Shown: piece after piece, positions 53,943 to 60,679 of the stretch
Layout: each line of letters starts with the position of its first letter
Position numbering within the stretch: position 1 is the stretch's first letter
Origin: Cellvibrionaceae bacterium
GTDB lineage: Bacteria > Pseudomonadota > Gammaproteobacteria > Pseudomonadales > Cellvibrionaceae
Direction: 5' to 3'
Length of the DNA: 64,000 nucleotides
Assembly (NCBI GenBank): GCA_021151825.1
Contig: JAGKWQ010000010.1
Span: 124,001 to 188,000, forward strand
Notes under the pieces: model-generated
Told to the model about the DNA's origin: nothing
Database searches by the model: none
The model's input: the letters and a program-made list of their open reading frames with translations, nothing else
Translations under genes and position numbers: made by a program

Positions 53943-54977
53943 ATGAAAACCGCAAAAAAAAGACTTTCAGATAAAAAAATCACCCTGGTTGATGTTGCTA
54001 ATGCTTCTGGTGTTAGTGCTATCACTGTGTCCCGCGTTATCAACCAGCCTGAAAAAGTCTCGGAATCCCTTCGTATCCAGGTGCAAAAGGCCATTGATTC
54101 GCTGGGGTATATCCCCAATCAGCATGCCAGTTCATTGGCGTCGTCCAAATCCCGGGTTATCGGGGTTGCCATTCCCTCGCTCAGCAACATCGTATTTACC
54201 GAGGTATTGCGTGGGATTTATGAGGTGATGGGGGCAAGTGGCTACAAGGTTTTGTTAGTAGATACCCATTATTCACCGCTTGAAGAAGAGAAGATGATTC
54301 GCACCCTGCTGAGCCAATCGCCGGAAGGGTTGATTATCACTGGCGGCGACCAGACCAAGGCGTGCCAAAACTTTTTGACCAAGGCGCGTATTCCCATCGT
54401 GCAGATCATGGAATTGCTTGCTGATCCTATCGATATGAATGTTGGCTTTGCCCACGGTCGTGCGGGTTACGACGTGGTGAAGCATTTGATCGGTCAAGGT
54501 TATGAACGCATTGGTTTTATCGGTGCGCGTATGGACCCGCGTGTGCAACAGCGTATGCAAGGCTACAAGCTGGCGCTGGAGCAGATGGGCAAGTTTGATA
54601 AAAATTTAATTGTCACCACACCTGAGCCTTCATCTATTGGTGTGGGTGGCGAGCTGTTTAAAAGTTTGATGGCATCAACTAATGGTGTTGTCGATGCTGT
54701 TTTTTGTGTGAACGATGACCTGGCGTTGGGCGCGCTGTTTGAAGCCCAACGGATGAATATTAATGTACCCCAGGACCTCGCGATTTGCGGATTTAACGAT
54801 ATTGAAGCTGCTGCCTACGTTAATCCATCGCTTACCAGCGTATCGGTGGGGCGTTATGAGATGGGCGTAAAAGCGGCCGATATGATTATCCGTGTGCTCA
54901 ATGAAAAACCTATCGAATCCAAAAAAGTCGATATGGGTTATGAAATCAAAAAACGCGTGTCTACCAGTCGCCTCTGA
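53943..54977 (+). CDS. LacI-family regulator, GntR-like
   Basis: A LacI-family repressor of 344 to 357 residues, depending on the start (ATG 53943 or 53904). The HTH is ITLVDVANASGVSAITVSRV, and the hinge is IPNQHASSLASSKSRVIGV. The periplasmic-binding-like domain continues to the end (SLSNIVFTEVLRGIYEVM, DAVFCVNDDLALGALFEAQR, ICGFNDIEAAAYV). It closely resembles the gluconate repressor GntR of E. coli, including SLxNxVFxEVLRGI and AVFCTNDDLAxGAxFE. It should repress the divergent gntK and the transporter/GH94 genes downstream. Gluconate, released from cellobionate, is the likely inducer (inference). Confidence 0.9.
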   Translation: MKTAKKRLSDKKITLVDVANASGVSAITVSRVINQPEKVSESLRIQVQKAIDSLGYIPNQHASSLASSKSRVIGVAIPSLSNIVFTEVLRGIYEVMGASGYKVLLVDTHYSPLEEEKMIRTLLSQSPEGLIITGGDQTKACQNFLTKARIPIVQIMELLADPIDMNVGFAHGRAGYDVVKHLIGQGYERIGFIGARMDPRVQQRMQGYKLALEQMGKFDKNLIVTTPEPSSIGVGGELFKSLMASTNGVVDAVFCVNDDLALGALFEAQRMNINVPQDLAICGFNDIEAAAYVNPSLTSVSVGRYEMGVKAADMIIRVLNEKPIESKKVDMGYEIKKRVSTSRL

Positions 54978-55014
54978 TGATTGCGCCTTACAATAATTAT
55001 TCCTGAGGTGTGCT

Positions 55015-56388
55015 GTGAACACGGATCAAAAACCAGTATTGACGACAGACTCGCGCATTAGCTGGCGAGAAAAAATCAGCTATGGCATTGCTGATTTGGG
55101 TTTCAATTTTTATTGGGCCAACATCGCCACCTTTTTAATGATTTTCTATACCGATGTATTCGGTATTTCTGCGCTTGCCGCCGGTAGCATGATGTTTACC
55201 ATCAAGCTGATCAACGCATTTACTGACCCAATGATTGGTGCGCTTTCGGATAGAACGCGCACTCGCTTCGGAAAATTTCGTCCCTATTTAATCTGGATGG
55301 CATTGCCACTGGCTTGTGCAGGCGTGCTCACTTACACCACACCTAATCTGGATGAGGATGGAAAATTAATCTGGGCTTACGGTACCTATTTATTAATGAT
55401 GGTGTGTTACACCTGCATTAATATTCCTTACAACGCGTTATCCGGCGTGATGTCGAGCGATACTCAGGAGCGCTCAACGATTAATGGGTTGCGTTTTATT
55501 TTTGCATTTACCGGCAGTACGGTGGTGACCTATTTAACACCGGATCTGGTGAAGTATTTAGGCCAGGGTGATGAGCGTTTGGGATGGCAATTGACCATGG
55601 TAGTGTGGGGAATTGCAGCGAGTATTTTATTTATCTGGACATTCTTTAATACCAAAGAGCGAGTAAAACCAATCGCATCTGAGCCGAGCTCAGTAATACA
55701 GGATATTAAGGATCTCACTCGTAACGGTCCTTGGGTGGTGCTGTTTTTCCTGGCGTTGATCATTATGATCACCATCACTTTGCGCACCAGTTCTGCGGCT
55801 TATTATTTTAAATACTACGTTGGTAATCCCGATTTAATTAAAACATTTGTTCCCGCCTATATGGCGGCGGCGGCTGTTGGTGCATCGCTTACACCATTAA
55901 TGACTCGCTACATCGATAAAAAAATCCTGATGATGATATTGATGAGTATCACCGCTGCTTTATCGTTTTCATTTTATTTTATTCCGAAAGACCAGGTCGA
56001 ATTGATGTATGCACTGCAAATCGCTATCGGTTTTGTATTGGGGCCGAAATCACCACTGGCATTTTCGATGTATGCGGATACCGCTGATTACAATGAATGG
56101 AAAACTGGTCGCCGTGCAACAGCCATGACCTTTGCGGCGGCAACTTTTTCGCAAAAGTTAGGTAATGCACTGGCAGCGTTAATGATGGGTATTATCTTTG
56201 CCTCGTTGGGTTACGTTGCCAATGCAACGCAAACAGAAGCATCGCAAACCGGTATTGTTATGTTGATGTCGTTTATTCCGGCGATATTTGCAGTGCTTGC
56301 GGTAGTTGTGATGTTTTTCTATTCGCTCGATAACAAAATCCTTAAACAAATCCAGTTCGATCTGGCTGCGCGCAAAACGCAAGTATAA
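55015..56388 (+). CDS. GPH-family sugar:cation symporter (likely cellobionate importer)
   Basis: A 457-residue inner-membrane protein with 12 predicted helices, of the glycoside-pentoside-hexuronide symporter family (MelB relatives). Markers are WREKISYGIADLGFNFYWAN at the start, NAFTDPMIGALSDRTRTRFGKFRPYL in loop 2-3, and YADTADYNEWKTGRRATAMT in the second half, where MelB-like proteins have the EWKTG-type motif. It should import a glycoside with Na+ or H+. It lies 37 bases after the GntR-like regulator and before a GH94 enzyme, so cellobionic acid is the predicted substrate. The GTG start is preceded by GAGGTG. Confidence 0.9.
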   Translation: MNTDQKPVLTTDSRISWREKISYGIADLGFNFYWANIATFLMIFYTDVFGISALAAGSMMFTIKLINAFTDPMIGALSDRTRTRFGKFRPYLIWMALPLACAGVLTYTTPNLDEDGKLIWAYGTYLLMMVCYTCINIPYNALSGVMSSDTQERSTINGLRFIFAFTGSTVVTYLTPDLVKYLGQGDERLGWQLTMVVWGIAASILFIWTFFNTKERVKPIASEPSSVIQDIKDLTRNGPWVVLFFLALIIMITITLRTSSAAYYFKYYVGNPDLIKTFVPAYMAAAAVGASLTPLMTRYIDKKILMMILMSITAALSFSFYFIPKDQVELMYALQIAIGFVLGPKSPLAFSMYADTADYNEWKTGRRATAMTFAAATFSQKLGNALAALMMGIIFASLGYVANATQTEASQTGIVMLMSFIPAIFAVLAVVVMFFYSLDNKILKQIQFDLAARKTQV

Positions 56389-56430
56389 ATTTCAAACCAT
56401 ACTCATAAGCTACGTGTAACTTTTTTCGTC

Positions 56431-56460
56431 AGGTACCTTTTTTCAGGTACCTTTTTCTTT
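56431..56460 (+). terminator. Terminator/attenuator between symporter and GH94 genes
   Basis: Two AGGTACCT palindromes six bases apart form a hairpin followed by TTTTTCTTT. It ends 11 bases before ATG 56472, so GH94 expression depends on read-through or on a further promoter. Confidence 0.7.
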
Positions 56461-56471
56461 AGGTAACTGTC

Positions 56472-58823
56472 ATGTTAAGACCTTCACACAATGGTGAACG
56501 TTACGATTTGCTAACGCCCACTGCTATGCCTCGCGCCGCCGGTTTTTTGTGGAACCAGCGCATGATGATCCAATCGACTTGCCGCGGTTATGCGGTTGCA
56601 CAATTTATGCAACCGGAGCCAGCCAAGTATGCGTATGCGCCTAATCTGGAAGCAAAAACATTTATGCAGCCAGAACAGCCATATTATGCGCATCATCCAG
56701 GTCGTTTTTTTTATGTGAAGGATGAAGAGACTGGTGAAATTTTTTCCGCGCCTTACGAGCCGGTGCGTGCACCTTATGAGAATTATGTATTTTCGATTGG
56801 CAAAAGTGATTTGCGTTGGACATTGCAATCACTCGGTATTGAAGTAGAAATTACATTGTCATTACCGGTGGCAGATGTTGTTGAATTGTGGGATATCAAA
56901 GTAACCAATCGCTCTGGTCGTGCGCGCCGTGTCAGTGTTTATCCTTATTTTCCTGTGGGGTATATGTCCTGGATGAATCAGTCAGCGGAATACCGGGCTG
57001 ATCTTGGCGGTGTGATTGCAACTTGTGTGACGCCTTATCAAAAAGTCGCCGACCACTTTAAAAATAAATTTTTCAAAGACAAGACTTTTTTCCTGCATGA
57101 GCAAAAACCAACTGCATGGGAAGCTAAACAGGAAACATTTGAAGGTGAAGGTGGTTTGCATAACCCATCGGGGTTGCAGCAAGATATTTTATCTGGTGGT
57201 GATGCCCGTTATGAAACCCCGGCGGCGATTTTGCAATATCGTCTGGAGTTAGCAGCAGAGGGTGAACAGGTTTATCGTTTTGTTTTCGGTCCCGCTTTTG
57301 ACGATGCTGAAATTCAGAAGGTGCGCGATACCTATTTGAGTGAACAGGGTTTTGCCAGCGCGCGTGCTGAATATTCTGCTTATGTGGCGAGTGGTAATGG
57401 TTGCTTGCAAATTCAAACTCCCGATGCGGAGCTGGATAATTTTGTAAACAACTGGTTGCCGCGCCAAGTGTTTTATCACGGTGATGTAAATCGCCTCACT
57501 ACTGATCCGCAAACGCGCAATTATCTACAAGATAATATGGGCATGACGTTTATCAAGCCAGAGGTAACTCGCGCCGCATTTTTACACGCGCTGAGCCAAC
57601 AGGAAGCATCCGGTGCAATGCCCGATGGAATTTTGTTGGTAGAAGGGGCGGAGCTGAAATATATCAACCAGATTCCACACACAGATCACTGCGTATGGTT
57701 GCCGGTGTGTTTAAAAACCTATCTGGATGAAACCAACGATTACGCCCTTTTAAATGAACCGGTTGCCGGTCATGATGGTAAAACCCTGAGCGTGTTTGAG
57801 CGTATCAGTAGCGCCATGCGTTGGTTGTTGCAAGCGCGCGATTATCGCGGTTTGAGTTTTATTGCCCAGGGTGACTGGTGTGACCCGATGAATATGGTGG
57901 GCTACAAAGGTAAAGGTGTTTCCGGTTGGTTGTCGGTTGCAACCGCTTACGCATTAAATTTGTGGGCTGATGTTTGTGCAAAAACCTCGCACGCAGATTT
58001 ACAGCAAGAATTTATTGCCGGTGCAAAAGACGTGAATGCAGCGGTGAATAAATATTTGTGGGACGGTGAATGGTTTGGTCGCGGTATTACCGATGACGAT
58101 GTGGTATTCGGTATCAGTAAAGACAAAGAGGGGCGTATTTTTTTAAATCCACAAAGTTGGGCAATCCTGGGTGGTGCTGCAAGCGAAGAGCAGCGCAAAA
58201 AAATGATTGCTGCGGTGGAAGCGCAATTGGAAACGCCTTACGGTGTTGCCATGTTGGCTCCGGCGTTTACTGCCATGCGCGATGATGTGGGTCGTGTAAC
58301 CCAGAAGCATCCGGGCTCTGCAGAAAATGGTTCCGTCTATAATCACGCGGCGATCTTTTATATTTATAGTTTGTTTACCATCGCTGAAAAAGATCGCGCT
58401 TATAAATTATTGCGACAAATGATTCCAGGTCCAACCGAAGCGGATTATTTGCAGCGCGGCCAGCTGCCGGTATATATCCCCAATTATTATCGCGGTGCCT
58501 ATTATCAATATCCGCGCACGGCGGGGCGTTCATCGCAATTGTTTAATACGGGTACTGTGTCTTGGGTGTATCGTTGTTTGGTGGAAGGTATTTTTGGTTT
58601 GCAGGGCGATACCGAAGGTTTGCGGGTGAATCCGCAATTGCCCTCCGGGTGGAGCAAAGCGAAAGCGGTACGTGAATTCCGTGGTGCGCGTTTTGTGGTG
58701 AGCATCACTCGTGGCGCAACAGATAAATTGCAGCTGCGTTGCGATGGTGAATTGCTAGCTGATAATTGTGTGCGGGCGATTCAAGCGGGCCGTGAATATC
58801 AATTGGATGTATTAATCCCCTGA
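56472..58823 (+). CDS. GH94 phosphorylase, probable cellobionic acid phosphorylase
   Basis: A 783-residue cytoplasmic GH94 enzyme. It has the N-terminal beta-sandwich (about 1-280) and the (alpha/alpha)6 barrel. The catalytic acid is in GDWCDPM (Asp468 or Asp471, matching the DWND site of cellobiose phosphorylase). Arg608 and Lys612 in GRVTQKHPGS are four residues apart at almost the numbers recalled for the carboxylate-binding Arg609/Lys613 of Saccharophagus cellobionic acid phosphorylase. The RDSNQD segment of cellobiose phosphorylase is absent. The reaction would be cellobionate plus phosphate giving glucose 1-phosphate and gluconate. Gluconokinase and a GntR-like regulator nearby support this. 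The length also fits. Confidence 0.85.
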   Translation: MLRPSHNGERYDLLTPTAMPRAAGFLWNQRMMIQSTCRGYAVAQFMQPEPAKYAYAPNLEAKTFMQPEQPYYAHHPGRFFYVKDEETGEIFSAPYEPVRAPYENYVFSIGKSDLRWTLQSLGIEVEITLSLPVADVVELWDIKVTNRSGRARRVSVYPYFPVGYMSWMNQSAEYRADLGGVIATCVTPYQKVADHFKNKFFKDKTFFLHEQKPTAWEAKQETFEGEGGLHNPSGLQQDILSGGDARYETPAAILQYRLELAAEGEQVYRFVFGPAFDDAEIQKVRDTYLSEQGFASARAEYSAYVASGNGCLQIQTPDAELDNFVNNWLPRQVFYHGDVNRLTTDPQTRNYLQDNMGMTFIKPEVTRAAFLHALSQQEASGAMPDGILLVEGAELKYINQIPHTDHCVWLPVCLKTYLDETNDYALLNEPVAGHDGKTLSVFERISSAMRWLLQARDYRGLSFIAQGDWCDPMNMVGYKGKGVSGWLSVATAYALNLWADVCAKTSHADLQQEFIAGAKDVNAAVNKYLWDGEWFGRGITDDDVVFGISKDKEGRIFLNPQSWAILGGAASEEQRKKMIAAVEAQLETPYGVAMLAPAFTAMRDDVGRVTQKHPGSAENGSVYNHAAIFYIYSLFTIAEKDRAYKLLRQMIPGPTEADYLQRGQLPVYIPNYYRGAYYQYPRTAGRSSQLFNTGTVSWVYRCLVEGIFGLQGDTEGLRVNPQLPSGWSKAKAVREFRGARFVVSITRGATDKLQLRCDGELLADNCVRAIQAGREYQLDVLIP

Positions 58824-58843
58824 TAAAAATAAATTTCAGCAAC

Positions 58844-58877
58844 AAAAAAGGCGTGCATTCGTGCACGCCTTTTTTGT
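58844..58877. terminator. Terminator after the GH94 gene
   Basis: AAAAAAGGCGTGCA and TGCACGCCTTTTTT pair around TTCG; strong and usable on both strands. Confidence 0.92.
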
Positions 58878-58893
58878 TTTTTACTGGTGCGTT

Positions 58894-59253
58894 TTAGAAA
58901 TCAAAAATTTCACTCAGTATCGATTTCTTTTTGTAGGGCTTTCCATAGTGACCACCGTAGTTATGTTTACGGTCATCATCGTAGTGTTTGCGTTGTGAGT
59001 CATGAGTAGTGTGCTGGGGGCGGTAATGCTGCTCCTGGTGTTGTGGGCGATGTTCGCGCTCCGGTTCTCGTTGTGGTTGCGGGGCGGGAGCGGCATCTTC
59101 TTGTGCGCGTTCAATTAATTTATCCAGCTCGCCACGGTCGAGCCATACGCCGCGACATTTGGGGCAGTAATCAATTTCAATGCCTGAGCGTTCGGAAATA
59201 AGCAGGTGAGGGCGATCTGGGGATTCGTAACAGCTGGGATTTGGGCAATGCAT
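58894..59253 (-). CDS. Zinc-ribbon (zf-TFIIB) protein with His-rich tail
   Basis: A 119-residue protein. A zinc ribbon is formed by Cys3, Cys8, Cys30 and Cys33 (MHCPNPSC, IDYCPKCRGVWLDRGELDKL), the zf-TFIIB type found in many small bacterial proteins. The tail (about 50-105) is rich in His, Gln, Arg and Pro (EHRPQHQEQHYRPQHTTHD), probably disordered and possibly metal-binding. Function is unknown. ATG 59253 has GGAG upstream; the longer reading does not. The opposite strand up to 59459 has only a short gap to the DUF413 gene. Confidence 0.85.
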   Translation of the reverse strand: MHCPNPSCYESPDRPHLLISERSGIEIDYCPKCRGVWLDRGELDKLIERAQEDAAPAPQPQREPEREHRPQHQEQHYRPQHTTHDSQRKHYDDDRKHNYGGHYGKPYKKKSILSEIFDF

Positions 59254-59459
59254 ATTGTGTCTCCGATATGTGCGTGAGTGAATACACAACGACCGGACAC
59301 GCGAAACCTTTGTCATTGTGACAAAGGTCTCGTTCACAAATGCTGGGCATTTGCCTACGGTGCCGGAGCTGATGGATTAGAAGAGCTCGTGATGACGACA
59401 GCCGCAGCGGGAACTACTCCCCTTCGGTAGGCGGATTTTTCAGTAATGTAGGCCGCTTG

Positions 59460-59864
59460 TCAACTCGCCTCGGTTTTAGCGGCTTTTCTGGTGGCCTTTG
59501 CCGCTGGTTTGGCTTCAGCAGCTTTGGGTTTTGTTTCGGCTTCTTTTGGCTCGGCTTTAGCTTTGGGTTTGGCTTTGGCTTTGGCGGGCGCAGAAGCCTG
59601 GCGGGTTTTAACAATCGCTAGATATTTAACCCAGGCCTGTTCGACAGGGCTTTTAGGAGCGCTTTGGTTAGCGATAACCTTGAGGATATGTTGATCGTCA
59701 GTAGTGGGATCGGAGACTTCTTCTTGCATTAAGGCATTAATCAACACGCCCTGTTTGCGGATCAATCTGGCTTGTACGTCAGATAATCCACCTTTTTCAA
59801 AACCTTCAGGGAAGTTGACTGCATCCAGGAATGTTTGCTTCAGGTAATGCTCACGCGGCAACAT
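59460..59864 (-). CDS. DUF413 (MaoP-like) protein with histone-H1-like tail
   Basis: A 134-residue protein. Residues 8-92 match DUF413, the E. coli MaoP (YifE) family, which helps organise the Ori macrodomain: FLDAVNFPEGFEKGGLSD, QEEVSDPTTDDQHILKVI, SPVEQAWVKYL. The rest (about 93-134) is a Lys/Ala/Pro tail (APAKAKAKPKAKAEPKEAE and so on) like those of AlgP or bacterial histone-H1-like proteins, and would bind DNA non-specifically. MaoP proteins elsewhere lack such a long tail, so the combination is unusual. It has no obvious operon partner. Confidence 0.75.
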   Translation of the reverse strand: MLPREHYLKQTFLDAVNFPEGFEKGGLSDVQARLIRKQGVLINALMQEEVSDPTTDDQHILKVIANQSAPKSPVEQAWVKYLAIVKTRQASAPAKAKAKPKAKAEPKEAETKPKAAEAKPAAKATRKAAKTEAS

Positions 59865-60122
59865 AGGGTATCTCCATTATTAGTATGCGCTCATCAGGTT
59901 TGGAGTGTCTCCGAATAACCGCTTCCCTGTGGTCGGTCATCCTGGAAGGATCTACCCAAAGCCCGGCTTTCATTGTTATAGCGCTGGAATCGCTTTCCAG
60001 CCAAAAGTTGCTGCCGAATTTAATCTGTTTTTGTGACAGTGTATAGAGCTTAAATTGCCCTGACTGACGGTTTTACCATCCATTTGCTGATGATCTGCTC
60101 TGTGTGCACAAATTGCGGGCAT
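59865..60122. other. Non-coding stretch between the DUF413 gene and rpsT terminator
   Basis: 258 bases. On the minus strand it is the DUF413 leader and holds several short stems, such as GCTGGAAAGCGATTCCAGC at 59983-60001. I recognise no known riboswitch class. A promoter is expected here. Confidence 0.3.
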
Positions 60123-60149
60123 AAAAAAACCGGCCTAAGCCGGTTTTTT
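60123..60149 (-). terminator. rpsT terminator
   Basis: AAAAAACCGGC and GCCGGTTTTTT form a hairpin around CTAA 20 bases after the rpsT stop. Confidence 0.92.
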
Positions 60150-60169
60150 GAGCTGTACATCTGGTGTTA

Positions 60170-60436
60170 TTAAGCAGCCAGTGCCTTCAGCTTGGTATTC
60201 AAACGGCTCTTATGGCGAGCAGCTTTGTTCTTGTGGATCAAGCCTTTATCGGCAATACGATCAATCACAGAAACTGCTGATACATAAGCAGCTTGCGCAG
60301 CAGCTTTGTCGCCAGTAGCGATAGCAGCCAGCACTTTCTTGAGGTAAGTACGCCCCATAGAGCGCATGCTTGCGTTGTGCTTGCGAGCTTTTTCATTCTG
60401 ACGCGCGCGTTTTTTGGCTTGGGGTGTATTTGCCAC
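60170..60436 (-). CDS. rpsT: 30S ribosomal protein S20
   Basis: An 88-residue basic protein with the full S20 pattern: MANTPQAKKRARQNEKARKH, SMRSMGRTYLKKVLAAI and KNKAARHKSRLNTKLKALAA. It binds 16S rRNA early in 30S assembly. The size is exactly normal. The gene has its own sigma70-type promoter and its own terminator, so it is monocistronic, as in many gammaproteobacteria. GGAGCAC sits before the start. Confidence 0.98.
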   Translation of the reverse strand: MANTPQAKKRARQNEKARKHNASMRSMGRTYLKKVLAAIATGDKAAAQAAYVSAVSVIDRIADKGLIHKNKAARHKSRLNTKLKALAA

Positions 60437-60504
60437 CTTAGTGCTCCTATAAATAAATTCTGGATAAAACTGACTAAAAAAGGGTCTGGATTCAGGGACG
60501 CGAC

Positions 60505-60532
60505 ATTATGCCGTGTTCGATCAGTTTGTCAA
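60505..60532 (-). promoter_or_regulatory. Sigma70-type promoter of rpsT
   Basis: On the minus strand TTGACA (complement of 60527-60532) and CATAAT (complement of 60505-60510) are 16 bases apart; transcription should start about 60 bases before rpsT. Confidence 0.7.
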
Positions 60533-60679
60533 CCAAAGAAACGATTTTCTACCCATTGGCGAATGCCTTTTTGCAAAGGCTGGTTTTACGATAGTTTACA
60601 CGTCGGCACGGGGACAAGTGGTCAATTCTGGATACACTTTGAGCGACATAAATATAACGACGCTCAGAGGATACCATCC

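Noticed and set aside
59880..60060. A structured leader that might be a riboswitch upstream of the DUF413 gene
   Set aside because: Several short stems but no match to a riboswitch class I know; reported only as non-coding.
60293..60679. Upstream in-frame extension of the GH-A lipoprotein gene
   Set aside because: It overlaps rpsT and its promoter on the other strand; the signal peptide and ribosome-binding site fit ATG 60680.
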